From Alphaproteobacteria bacterium (lineage in GTDB: Bacteria; Pseudomonadota; Alphaproteobacteria; UBA6615): a DNA stretch of 64,000 nt. Under the pieces are notes generated by a model. That model was not told the DNA's origin and made no database searches. It worked only from the letters and a program-made list of their open reading frames with translations. Of this stretch, positions 8,478 through 16,566 are shown piece after piece. Every line of letters begins with the position of its first letter. Positions within the stretch are counted from its first letter, which is position 1. The stretch lies in contig JAJFJA010000061.1 in NCBI GenBank assembly GCA_021774445.1, forward strand, positions 1 to 64,000, read 5' to 3'. A program made the translations under genes and the position numbers.

Positions 8478-10444
8478 CCGAACACGCTTTCGTCGATAGC
8501 ATCGCCGCGGTGGAACACGCCGTGAGCCACTTCGCTGGGGCGCACCGGATCACCGACAATCCCCTGTTGGCCGCCGACCCGCGGCTGCCGGCCACGGTCG
8601 AGTGTATCGACGAGAACGTCACCCAGGCCCAAGCGAACGGGCTCGCCACCGCGGCCGTCCAGATCGCCACCGATATCGACCGCCGCCTCGTCGCCGCCGG
8701 TATCGACCGGCGCCCCGGTCTGATCCCGGGCCACCTCCGCCTCGCCGGCACCACCTCTCGGCTGCTCTCCTCGCTGCTCTACCGCGCCGCGGTGATGGCC
8801 AACTACTTGCGCGACCGGCCAGCCGCCGCCCTGCATCTGATCATTGGCGACGGCCCCCGCTTCGACCCGCTGCAACCTTTTCATTTGCCTTATCTGGCCA
8901 GCCCCCTACGTCCGCTTGCCGAGGCCGGGTTTTTCGGCGATATCTCGGTGCATCTCGCGCTTCAACCCCCGCCCGCCCTCGATCGCATCAACGACACCGC
9001 CCTGGATGACTTGATCGGTCGCCTGGCGCCGCTGCCGATACCGGCCATTTTGTTCGAACTCGCCCATCGCGCGCACCTGCCGTTGCCTGGCCCGCGCGGA
9101 CCGCTCTTTGTCCTCGGCGAGAACGACACCATTCGCGAGACCCTGCCGCGCCTTGCCGCCCGCGGTTTCGCCATTCGCCGTCTCGGGCGCCTGCATAGCG
9201 CCCGTGTCGGTAATCTCGATCATACCGAAACCAGCGCCGGCAACAATTTCTCCGACCCACGTCTCGAGGATGCCCAGATCGCCCAGGCACTGAATGGCAG
9301 CCTAGATCAGCATTTCCACGCACTGGACATTTTCGACACCGCTCAAACCGCCGCCCTGGCCCAGGTGACCTTGCTACATCTCGGCGCCGGCTTGGCCCGC
9401 CTGACGGCGCAAGTTCCCGAGATCTCCGCTCGACTCCGCACCGCTCTTGCCGGCACGGACAATCCGGTCATCCTCACCAACGGTCTGCTCGGTCCGGTCG
9501 GCGCCCAGGTCTTCGGCCTCTGTAAAGCCCTCGGCGCCACCATTGTCGATTTCGAACATGGCACCACGGTCGGGCTGTCAGCCGCCTCCCAAGGCCGCAT
9601 CGAGTTCGGCGAGATCGCCACCAGCGACGCCCTTATCTGTTGCACCGACCAGTCGCGCAAATCCTTCAGCGCCGCCGCGGCGGCCACAACCAAGCGTCTG
9701 GCAGTCGTCGGTGTCGCCGACCAACAGCGCCGAGTCTTGCGCCGCGCCCTGCAACGCCAACGCGCCCGCCGGCGCGTCCCACCGCGTTACCGCGGCGCCG
9801 ACACGATCATGCATGTCTCTACCTTACTCTGGGGCGGCAACATGCGCGCCACCGTCGATCCGCCGACCGAAAGCCGCATCTGGCACATCGACCAAACGCT
9901 GATCGCCCAAATCTACGAAAAACTGAACAAGCCCGTGCTCTTCAAGCCCTATCCCACCCGCCGCTTCGCGTATCAGCCGGACTATGCTGATCTGTTCCCG
10001 GGCCTGACCAATGTCGCTTTTCTCAAGGATGAGGATTTCCGATATTGGCGTGCCTTGCCGGCCGTTCTGGTCTCCGCCGCCCCCACCGGGACCCTTGGCT
10101 GGTGTGTCGGCGCCGACCGGCCGCTGGTCTATCTCGGCTCGCGCCACATGAACACGGTTCTCGACGACCAACTCCAGGCCGATTTCGCGGCCGCCTTCTT
10201 GTATATTGATCTCGACCGGTCCGATTGGCCCGACCGACTCGCAAAGTTACTGCATCTACCGCTGACCGAAATCCAAGATCTCTGGACCGCCAAAGCCGAA
10301 GCGCGCACGCCCCTGCTGAACCGGGCGCTGATCGGACCTGCCCATCCTGGCCGCCACGCCGCCAAACTGATCGCCGAGATCGCCAGCCGCCGCCCCTTGC
10401 CGGCCGCCAACCCCCACTCGGCGAACAAAGCCGCCACCGGATGA
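8474..10444 (+). CDS. large surface-carbohydrate biosynthesis protein, possible glycosyltransferase
   Basis: 656-aa soluble protein; ATG at 8474 overlaps the previous stop (ATGA). I do not recognise the family with certainty. The central part (residues about 330-400) reads NPVILTNGLLGPVG then IVDFEHGTTVGLS, with the EHGTT near residue 361, resembling the second-domain start of GT-B capsule and surface-carbohydrate proteins. The segment after that has DALICCTDQSRKSF, LFKPYPTRRF and PTGTLGWCVGADRPLVY, which also fits a GT-B nucleotide-sugar domain. It lies between an amidotransferase and a NeuB-type synthase, so transfer of the locus-specific nonulosonic acid is a reasonable guess. No membrane segments are evident. 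Confidence 0.65.
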   Translation: MTEHAFVDSIAAVEHAVSHFAGAHRITDNPLLAADPRLPATVECIDENVTQAQANGLATAAVQIATDIDRRLVAAGIDRRPGLIPGHLRLAGTTSRLLSSLLYRAAVMANYLRDRPAAALHLIIGDGPRFDPLQPFHLPYLASPLRPLAEAGFFGDISVHLALQPPPALDRINDTALDDLIGRLAPLPIPAILFELAHRAHLPLPGPRGPLFVLGENDTIRETLPRLAARGFAIRRLGRLHSARVGNLDHTETSAGNNFSDPRLEDAQIAQALNGSLDQHFHALDIFDTAQTAALAQVTLLHLGAGLARLTAQVPEISARLRTALAGTDNPVILTNGLLGPVGAQVFGLCKALGATIVDFEHGTTVGLSAASQGRIEFGEIATSDALICCTDQSRKSFSAAAAATTKRLAVVGVADQQRRVLRRALQRQRARRRVPPRYRGADTIMHVSTLLWGGNMRATVDPPTESRIWHIDQTLIAQIYEKLNKPVLFKPYPTRRFAYQPDYADLFPGLTNVAFLKDEDFRYWRALPAVLVSAAPTGTLGWCVGADRPLVYLGSRHMNTVLDDQLQADFAAAFLYIDLDRSDWPDRLAKLLHLPLTEIQDLWTAKAEARTPLLNRALIGPAHPGRHAAKLIAEIASRRPLPAANPHSANKAATG

Positions 10445-11469
10445 GCCGGTCCTTCGACATTGCCGGCCGTCTTGTCGGCGCTGACGCCCCGGCTTTCATC
10501 ATCGCCGAGGTCGGCATCAACCACGGTGGCGATGAAGCCAAATGTGCCGAACTCATCACGGCGGCTGCCGCGACCGGCGCCGATGCCGTCAAACTCCAGA
10601 CCGTCACCCCGGCCGAGAGTTACCACCCGGACACCGAGTCCTACCGTATCTTCAGCCAGGCCGAGCTACCCGATGACGCCCTCGCGCGCCTGCTGGCGCA
10701 CGCCGCCGCCCTCGGCGTCGTGCTGTTCTCCACCCCCGGCGACTTTGCCGCTTTGGCGACGCTGCTCGCTGCGGACATCCCGGCCATCAAGATCTCTTCC
10801 GGCCTGCTCACCAACACGCCGCTGATCCGCCGGGCCGCCGCCGCCGGCAAGCCGCTGATCCTCTCCACCGGCATGGCCCATTTAGCCGAGGTCGAAACTG
10901 CCGTTGCCACTGTCCAAGCTGCCGGCAACGATCGTCTGGCGCTGTTGCAATGCACGTCGCTCTATCCAGCCCCGCCCGAGACTCTGAATCTACGCGCTAT
11001 GCAAAGTCTCGCAGCCAGGCTTGCCGTTCCCGTCGGCTATTCCGATCATTGCGACGGCCCTTTGGCCTGCGTCGCCGCGATCGCCGCCGGCGCCAAACTC
11101 ATCGAGAAGCACTTCACCCTGGACAGCGCCCAGCGCGGTGCCGATCATCACATTTCCCTTGAACCCGCGCCCTTCGCCGCCATGGTCCGTGACATCCGCA
11201 GCGTCGAGGCCATGCTCGGCAGTGCCGAGAAGGCCCCCACATCTGCCGAGACCCCGCTCCGCCCCGGCCGCCATCGTCGCCTCGCTGCCCGCCGCGACCT
11301 CGCCGCCGGCGAAACCCTGGTCCCGGAGGACATCGCTCTCATGCGCCTGCTCCCCGATGCCTCCGGCCTCGAAGCCAACCGCCTGGACAATGTGCTTGGC
11401 CGCCGCACCCGCCGCCCCATCGCCCGGCTTTCCGGCATCGTCGCGGCGGACATCGAGGGTTTGCCGTGA
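10441..11469 (+). CDS. pseI: NeuB-family nonulosonic acid synthase, probably pseudaminic acid synthase
   Basis: 342 aa; ATG at 10441 overlaps the previous stop. Family signatures: IIAEVGINHGGD near the N-terminus, GADAVKLQT, ISSGLLTN, LLQCTSLYPAPPE, VGYSDHCDG and IEKHFTLD (metal and PEP site), then a C-terminal SAF/antifreeze-like domain (LAARRDLAAGETL). These enzymes condense PEP with a 6-deoxy-diacetamido hexose (or ManNAc) to give a nine-carbon keto acid. The nearby pseB, pseG and pseC genes make PseI the best fit, but sialic or legionaminic synthases share all these motifs, so the substrate is inferred. A second NeuB homologue lies at 13051. Confidence 0.82.
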   Translation: MSRSFDIAGRLVGADAPAFIIAEVGINHGGDEAKCAELITAAAATGADAVKLQTVTPAESYHPDTESYRIFSQAELPDDALARLLAHAAALGVVLFSTPGDFAALATLLAADIPAIKISSGLLTNTPLIRRAAAAGKPLILSTGMAHLAEVETAVATVQAAGNDRLALLQCTSLYPAPPETLNLRAMQSLAARLAVPVGYSDHCDGPLACVAAIAAGAKLIEKHFTLDSAQRGADHHISLEPAPFAAMVRDIRSVEAMLGSAEKAPTSAETPLRPGRHRRLAARRDLAAGETLVPEDIALMRLLPDASGLEANRLDNVLGRRTRRPIARLSGIVAADIEGLP

Positions 11470-12518
11470 GCGTCCGCGTGCTGGTCACCGCCGCCGGCGG
11501 CGCCTTGGCCCCGGTCAACATCCGCTTGCTGCGCGACAGCCCGCGCCACGACATCTGGGTACTCGCGGTCGATCTTGACGAACATGCCACCGGCCGCTAT
11601 TTCGCCGACGCCTTCGCCACTGTCCCACCCGGCGATGCACCGGACTATGCCCAGGCCATCGCCGAGCTCGTGCAACGTCATGACATCGACCTCGTCATGC
11701 CATGGTCCGACGAGGAGGCCCTGGCGCTGACCCATGCCCGCGAATTGGTCGAGGCGACCGGCGCCACCCTCGCCTGTGCCGCGACGGCGACCCTGGCGGT
11801 GATGGCCGACAAGGCCCGCACCTTCCAGACCCTGGCCGGCGCCGGCATCGTCCTGCCCGACTGGACCCTGGCCGACACGGCCGACGAACTGACCGACGCC
11901 ATCGAGACCTTGACCGCCCGCCATGGCGAGATCGCCCTCAAGCCGCTGGTCTCCCGTGGCAATCGCAATGTCTATGTCATCCGCCGCGACATCTCCGGCA
12001 TCGTCGATTACATGGGCTCCCGCGAGACCCATATAGATCTCGACAGTTTTCGCCGCGACCATGCCCGGGACCTGTCCGCCCACTTGCCCGTGATGGTCAT
12101 GGAACGGCTGTACCCGCCGGCCTTCGACATCGATGTTCTGGCTTGGCAAGGCCGCTTGCAGTACGCCGTGCCGCGCCGCCGCATCAATCCCGCCGGCATA
12201 CCCTTTCGCGGCACCGTTTTCGACCACCGAGACGATCTCCTGGCCCTGGCGGCCCAAATCACCGCGCTGCTCGATCTTTCCTGGCTCTATGATTTCGACA
12301 TCATGACCACTGCCGGCGGCCAACCGGTCCCGATCGAACTCAACCCCCGGCCCAGCGGCAGCGTCGCCGCCTCCATTATCGCCGGCGTCCCCTTCTATGA
12401 CGATTTGATTTCGCTGTGCCAGGGCGCCGCCGCGGCGGCCCATACGCCGCCGGCGGACGGCCGCGTTGTCGTCCCCTACATGGCCTGCCACACGCCGACG
12501 GACGAGCAACTGCCATGA
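11466..12518 (+). CDS. ATP-grasp family protein
   Basis: 350 aa from a GTG that overlaps the previous stop (GTGA). N-terminus VRVLVTAAGGALAPVNIRLL resembles the pre-ATP-grasp domain of carbamoyl-phosphate-synthase-like proteins. The central domain has IALKPLVSRGNRNVYVI (phosphate loop and Lys), and the C-terminal part ends with PIELNPRPSGSV, carrying the Glu and Asn that bind Mg-ATP in this fold. ATP-grasp enzymes join a carboxylate to an amine or thiol through an acyl phosphate. In this operon it could attach an amino acid or other acyl group to an amino sugar, or amidate a carboxylate. The precise substrate cannot be read from sequence. Confidence 0.8.
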   Translation: MSVRVLVTAAGGALAPVNIRLLRDSPRHDIWVLAVDLDEHATGRYFADAFATVPPGDAPDYAQAIAELVQRHDIDLVMPWSDEEALALTHARELVEATGATLACAATATLAVMADKARTFQTLAGAGIVLPDWTLADTADELTDAIETLTARHGEIALKPLVSRGNRNVYVIRRDISGIVDYMGSRETHIDLDSFRRDHARDLSAHLPVMVMERLYPPAFDIDVLAWQGRLQYAVPRRRINPAGIPFRGTVFDHRDDLLALAAQITALLDLSWLYDFDIMTTAGGQPVPIELNPRPSGSVAASIIAGVPFYDDLISLCQGAAAAAHTPPADGRVVVPYMACHTPTDEQLP

Positions 12519-13054
12519 GCGGCGAGCGCCGTGACCTTGGCGGCCCGGTCTATCTGCGGCACTTGCATGAAGACGATATCGACCCGCGCTACGTCGCCTG
12601 GTTCGCCGACCCCGAGGTGACGCGTTTTCTCGACGCCCGTAACATCACGCGCGAGGAGTCCATTGCCTACCTGCGGGCCGGCCGCACCTCCGGCCGCTAT
12701 TTCATGCATGCCATCTGCCGCGCCGACGACGAGCGCCACATCGGCAATCTTAAGATCGGACCCATTCATCCCCGCCACCGTACATCGGACCTCGTTACGG
12801 TCATCGGCGACCGTGCGTCCTGGGGCCGGGGTTTCGCCCGCGAGGCCATCCGCATCGGTGTGCAGATCGCCTTCGGCGAGCACAATATTCGCAAGATGAG
12901 TGCGAGCATCGACAGCGCCAACATCGCCTCTCTTAAGGCCTATCAGGCCGCCGGTTTCTTCATCGAAGCCACATTGCAGGATCAGTTCATTTTTTACGAC
13001 GGCACCACCGACAAAGTGTTCGTCTCTTGCTTCAACCCGGATTACCGAACATGA
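12515..13054 (+). CDS. GNAT family N-acetyltransferase (RimJ/RimL-like)
   Basis: 179 aa; ATG at 12515 overlaps the previous stop. N-terminus GGPVYLRHLHEDD and the central RASWGRGFAREAIRIG (the acetyl-CoA pyrophosphate loop, Q/RxxGxG/A type) identify a GNAT acyltransferase of the RimJ/RimL subgroup; the NIASLKAYQAAGF helix near the C-terminus is also typical. It is one of two GNAT genes in the cluster (the other at 16102). One of them should be the PseH that acetylates the 4-amino group of the altrosamine intermediate; the other may acylate a different amino group. Position beside the ATP-grasp gene and second NeuB suggests this one acts on the second sugar. Confidence 0.8.
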   Translation: MSGERRDLGGPVYLRHLHEDDIDPRYVAWFADPEVTRFLDARNITREESIAYLRAGRTSGRYFMHAICRADDERHIGNLKIGPIHPRHRTSDLVTVIGDRASWGRGFAREAIRIGVQIAFGEHNIRKMSASIDSANIASLKAYQAAGFFIEATLQDQFIFYDGTTDKVFVSCFNPDYRT

Positions 13055-14061
13055 CCGCCACGCTCGCCATACCAAAAATAATCGCCGAAGTGGCCCAAGG
13101 CTATGAGGGCAAGCCGGATTATTGCGACTTCTATGTCCGCGCGGCCGCCCGCGCCGGTGCCGACGCCGTCAAATTCCAGATCGTCTACGCCGACGATGTC
13201 TCTGAGCCCGGTTATCAATATTACGACTGGTACAAGCAACTGGAGATGCCGCGCGACGCCTGGGTCGCCACGCGCGATCGCGCCCATGAGCTGGACATCC
13301 GCCTGTTCGTCGACGTCTCCGGGGCGCGCGCCCTGGACATGGCCCGGACCATCGAACCTGACGGCATCAAGTTCCACTCGTCCAATTTCTTCAATCGCGC
13401 CCTCATGCGCGAGGCGCTCGCCATGGCGGAACAACTCTTCGTCTCCATCGGCGGCATCGCCGAACCTGAAATCGCTGCCCTGCTCGAAGACCTGGCGGCC
13501 TGGGAGGCCACCGACCGCACCACCTTGCTTTATGGTTATCAGGCCGAACCGACCCCGGTGGAGATGAGCTGCCTGGCTCGCCTGCCCACCTTACGCAGGC
13601 GTTTTCCGCAGACCGCCTTCGGCTTTCTCGATCACGCCCCCGGCGACTCGCCGGACAATGTCCATGTCTCGCTGCTCGCCATGGCCCTCGGTGCGGTGTG
13701 GATCGAGAAACACATCACCATCAACCGCCATCTCGAGGTCGAGGATTACGTCTCGGCCCTCGAACCCGCCGAGTTCACCGATTATGTCGCTACCTTGCGC
13801 CGTCTTGCCGCCGCCTTCGGCCCGCCCGACCTCGCTTTGAATGAAGCCGAGCGCAACTATCGCGACAAATCGGTCAAAAAGCTGCTCGCCGCCCGCGATT
13901 TGCCGGCCGGCACGACCCTCGCCGCAACGGACCTGCTCCTCAAACGCACGCCGCGCATCCCGGCTTTTGCGGGCTTTCACGATCCGGCCCAAGTCATCGG
14001 CCGCCAACTCAGTCACGCTCTCGCCGCCGATGCCCCAATCCTCGCCGAGGATTTTTCGTGA
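13051..14061 (+). CDS. second, divergent NeuB-family synthase
   Basis: 336 aa from the ATG at 13051, overlapping the previous stop. NeuB signs: IIAEVAQGYEG in place of the usual IAEIGxNHxG, AGADAVKFQIVYADD, an IKFHSSNFFNRAL loop, FGFLDHAPGD and WIEKHITINR (metal and PEP site), and a C-terminal SAF domain (AARDLPAGTTLAATDLLLKR). The altered N-terminal loop and the missing CTSxYP motif separate it from the synthase at 10441, so it probably condenses PEP with another aldose. The cytidylyltransferase gene follows immediately, as SpsF follows SpsE in the Bacillus sps operon. Substrate unknown. Confidence 0.78.
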   Translation: MTATLAIPKIIAEVAQGYEGKPDYCDFYVRAAARAGADAVKFQIVYADDVSEPGYQYYDWYKQLEMPRDAWVATRDRAHELDIRLFVDVSGARALDMARTIEPDGIKFHSSNFFNRALMREALAMAEQLFVSIGGIAEPEIAALLEDLAAWEATDRTTLLYGYQAEPTPVEMSCLARLPTLRRRFPQTAFGFLDHAPGDSPDNVHVSLLAMALGAVWIEKHITINRHLEVEDYVSALEPAEFTDYVATLRRLAAAFGPPDLALNEAERNYRDKSVKKLLAARDLPAGTTLAATDLLLKRTPRIPAFAGFHDPAQVIGRQLSHALAADAPILAEDFS

Positions 14062-14801
14062 GGAAGCTCGTCGCCGCCTTGGCCTGCCGCAACGGCGGCA
14101 GCCGTCTCTACGGCAAGCCGCTCCAGCGCCTCGATGCCGAGACCACCATCCTCGACCAAATCCTGCAGACCCTCGAACGCCAACCCTGCATAAACACGGC
14201 CGTCCTCGCCATCGCCGAAGGCGCCGACAATCACGCCTTCATCGACCTCGCCAAGCAGCGCCATATTCCTTACGTCATCGGCGATGAAACCGACGTACTG
14301 CAGCGCCTGATACAATGCGGCCACCACACCGCCGCCACCGATATTTTCCGCATGACCACCGAGTGCCCTTTTCTCTATACCGAGCCCTTGGCCGACGCTT
14401 GGCGGGCCCACACCGCCAGCGGCAACGACGTTACCGCCACCGACGGCCTGCCTGAAGGCACCCATTTTGAGATCTATACCCTGGCCGCTCTTGAGACCTC
14501 CCACGCCCGCGGCACCGAGCATCACCGCAGCGAGGGTTGCTCCCGCTACATCCGCGAACACCGTGGTGACTTCCAGGTCCAGGCCCTGCTACCCGAACCC
14601 GACTGCGCCCGCATGGATCTGCGCCTGACCGTTGATTACCCGGAAGACCTGGTACTCTGCCGCCGCGTGTTCGAGCAGCTTCGGGCAGCGGCGCCGCTGA
14701 TCCCGTTGCCCGATATCATCGCGTTCCTCGACCGCCGGCCCGACCTGACCGCCCTCGTCGCCCCCTACGTCAAACCTATGCTGCTCTGGGCCAACGGCTG
14801 A
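14058..14801 (+). CDS. SpsF-type cytidylyltransferase (CMP-nonulosonic acid synthetase-like)
   Basis: 247 aa; GTG at 14058 overlaps the previous stop. The N-terminus VAALACRNGGSRLYGKPL is the nucleotide-binding loop of the NeuA/KdsB/SpsF nucleotidyltransferase superfamily; TTECPFLYTEPLADAW corresponds to the conserved xxCPF/L metal-site region, and DLRLTVDYPEDL is the SpsF-type end motif. The enzyme should activate a keto-acid sugar with CTP. It is the only cytidylyltransferase in the window, so it must serve both NeuB products, or the dedicated pseudaminate enzyme (PseF) lies elsewhere. The gene ends one base into the next start (TGATG). Confidence 0.8.
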   Translation: MRKLVAALACRNGGSRLYGKPLQRLDAETTILDQILQTLERQPCINTAVLAIAEGADNHAFIDLAKQRHIPYVIGDETDVLQRLIQCGHHTAATDIFRMTTECPFLYTEPLADAWRAHTASGNDVTATDGLPEGTHFEIYTLAALETSHARGTEHHRSEGCSRYIREHRGDFQVQALLPEPDCARMDLRLTVDYPEDLVLCRRVFEQLRAAAPLIPLPDIIAFLDRRPDLTALVAPYVKPMLLWANG

Positions 14802-16105
14802 TGTCCGCGTCGGATCAGTTGAGCAACCGTTTCGCTCAGAGCAATGCGTTGTTCGAACGGGCCAGCCGCACCATCCCCCTCGCCAGCCAGACTTTCTCCA
14901 AGAGCCATCTGCAGTGGGTCGCCGGCGCCGCACCGTTGTTCCTCGAGTCCGCCGCGGGCTGCCACGTCACCGATGTCGACGGCCATCGCTACCTCGACTA
15001 TGTGCTCGGCCTGCTACCCATCATCCTCGGTTATGGCGACCCGGATGTCGACAGCGCCATCCGTGACCAGCTCGATCAAGGCATCACCCTCTCGCTGCCC
15101 CATCGCCTGGAGATGGAACTGTCGGAACGTTTGGTGCGGCTGATCCCCTGCGCCGAAATGACTCGCTTCGGCAAGAACGGTTCCGATGCCACCACCGCCG
15201 CGGTGCGGCTGGCCCGCGCCCATACCGGCCGCGACCGTATCGCCGTCGCCGGCTATCATGGCTGGCATGACTGGTATATCGGCACCACCAGCCGCCATCT
15301 CGGTGTGCCGCAAGCGGTCCGCGATCTCTCCGTCAGTTTCCCGTTCAACGATGCCGATGCTTTGGTGCCCCTATTGCAGCAAGGCGACCTCGCCGCCGTG
15401 GTCTTGGAGCCCGCCGGTGCCACGGCCCCGGCGCCGGGCTTCCTGCAACGCTTGCGCGAACTCTGCGACCACCATGGCGCGGTGTTGGTCTTCGATGAGA
15501 TCATCACCGGTTTTCGCATCGGCCTTGGCGGTGCCCAGGCCCATTACGGCGTCACCCCCGACCTCGCCGCTTTCGGCAAAGCCATGGGCAACGGCATGCC
15601 CATCTCAGCCATCGTTGGCCGCGCCGACATCATGGCGCTCATGGAGGATGTCTTCGTTTCCGGCACCTTCGGCGGCGAGCTGCTGTCTCTTGCCGCCGCC
15701 ATCGCGACCATCGACAAGCTCGAGCGCCAACAGATCCCGCAACGGCTCTGGCACCATGGCGACCGCCTCCGGAATGCCGCCAACGGATTGGCCGAGAAAC
15801 GTGGCCTGTCCGACGTCATAACCTTCAAAGGCGACGGCTGGTGGCCGCGCTTGCACCTCGCCAACGGGCCGGTGGAGAGCGCCACCTTGGTCAGTCTTCT
15901 GCGCCAGGAATGCACCGCTCACGGCCTGCTGCTCGCCTCCAGTTTCAACCTTTGCCTGGCCCACACGGCGACCGACGCGATCTTCGACGAGACCGTGCAG
16001 GCACTCGACCGTATCTACGCCGAAGTCCGCGATGCCCTAGAGTCATCCGATCCAGCGGGTCGCTTGCGGGGCCGGCCGGTCCAACCGGTGTTCTCCGTAC
16101 GATGA
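14801..16105 (+). CDS. class III aminotransferase, glutamate-1-semialdehyde aminomutase-like
   Basis: 434-aa PLP enzyme of the HemL/GSA-aminomutase branch. Visible motifs: GKNGSDATTAAVRLAR, AVAGYHGWHDWY, VLVFDEIITGFRIG (the Asp that holds the PLP ring nitrogen) and FGKAMGNGMP with the Schiff-base lysine at about K260, followed by VSGTFGGE. It shares the fold of HemL, but its place between a cytidylyltransferase and a GNAT gene, with 1-base and 4-base overlaps, argues for amino-sugar work and not tetrapyrrole synthesis. It could install an amino group on a keto or aldehyde carbon of a nonulosonic acid or move one between neighbouring carbons. That role is inference. Confidence 0.85.
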   Translation: MSASDQLSNRFAQSNALFERASRTIPLASQTFSKSHLQWVAGAAPLFLESAAGCHVTDVDGHRYLDYVLGLLPIILGYGDPDVDSAIRDQLDQGITLSLPHRLEMELSERLVRLIPCAEMTRFGKNGSDATTAAVRLARAHTGRDRIAVAGYHGWHDWYIGTTSRHLGVPQAVRDLSVSFPFNDADALVPLLQQGDLAAVVLEPAGATAPAPGFLQRLRELCDHHGAVLVFDEIITGFRIGLGGAQAHYGVTPDLAAFGKAMGNGMPISAIVGRADIMALMEDVFVSGTFGGELLSLAAAIATIDKLERQQIPQRLWHHGDRLRNAANGLAEKRGLSDVITFKGDGWWPRLHLANGPVESATLVSLLRQECTAHGLLLASSFNLCLAHTATDAIFDETVQALDRIYAEVRDALESSDPAGRLRGRPVQPVFSVR

Positions 16106-16566
16106 CGATCGCCCTGCGCCATGCCACCGTCGAAGATGAGGAGCGACTCTTCCACTGGGTCAATGACCCCGAATCCTTGGCCAACAAGCGGCTTACCCAA
16201 GGCACCATCCCGCGCGCCGAGCACCACGCTTGGCTGCGCGCCACCTTGGTGGACGCCGGCAGTTATCTGTGGATCGTCGAGTCCGACACGGTCCCGGTCG
16301 GCCAAGTCAGACTGACCCGCGCCCAGGACGCCTTCGAGGTCGATATTTTTGTCACCGGCTCCCACCGCCGCCATGGTCATGCCCTCGCCGCCCTGAAGGG
16401 CGCCTTGGCGGAGCTGGCCGCCTCCCAGCCTGGCGCCGTGGTGATCGCGCGCGTGATGCGCCACAACACCGTCTCTATCCGCCTGTTCGAGCGTGCCGGT
16501 TTTGTCACCGACGACGCCACCAACGATCATTTGATCTATCGGCTTGACCAAGGGAGGCGCACGTGA
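16102..16566 (+). CDS. GNAT family N-acetyltransferase, PseH-like
   Basis: 154 aa; ATG at 16102 overlaps the previous stop. LRHATVEDEERLFHWVNDPES at the N-terminus and VDIFVTGSHRRHGHALAALKG (acetyl-CoA loop) match small GNAT enzymes such as PseH and SpsD; MRHNTVSIRLFERAGF is the usual last helix and strand. PseH acetylates the 4-amino group of UDP-4-amino-4,6-dideoxy-beta-L-AltNAc between PseC and PseG. This protein is closer in size to PseH than the other GNAT at 12515, but which of the two does the pse step is not decidable here. A PIG-L deacetylase follows with a 4-base overlap. Confidence 0.78.
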   Translation: MTIALRHATVEDEERLFHWVNDPESLANKRLTQGTIPRAEHHAWLRATLVDAGSYLWIVESDTVPVGQVRLTRAQDAFEVDIFVTGSHRRHGHALAALKGALAELAASQPGAVVIARVMRHNTVSIRLFERAGFVTDDATNDHLIYRLDQGRRT

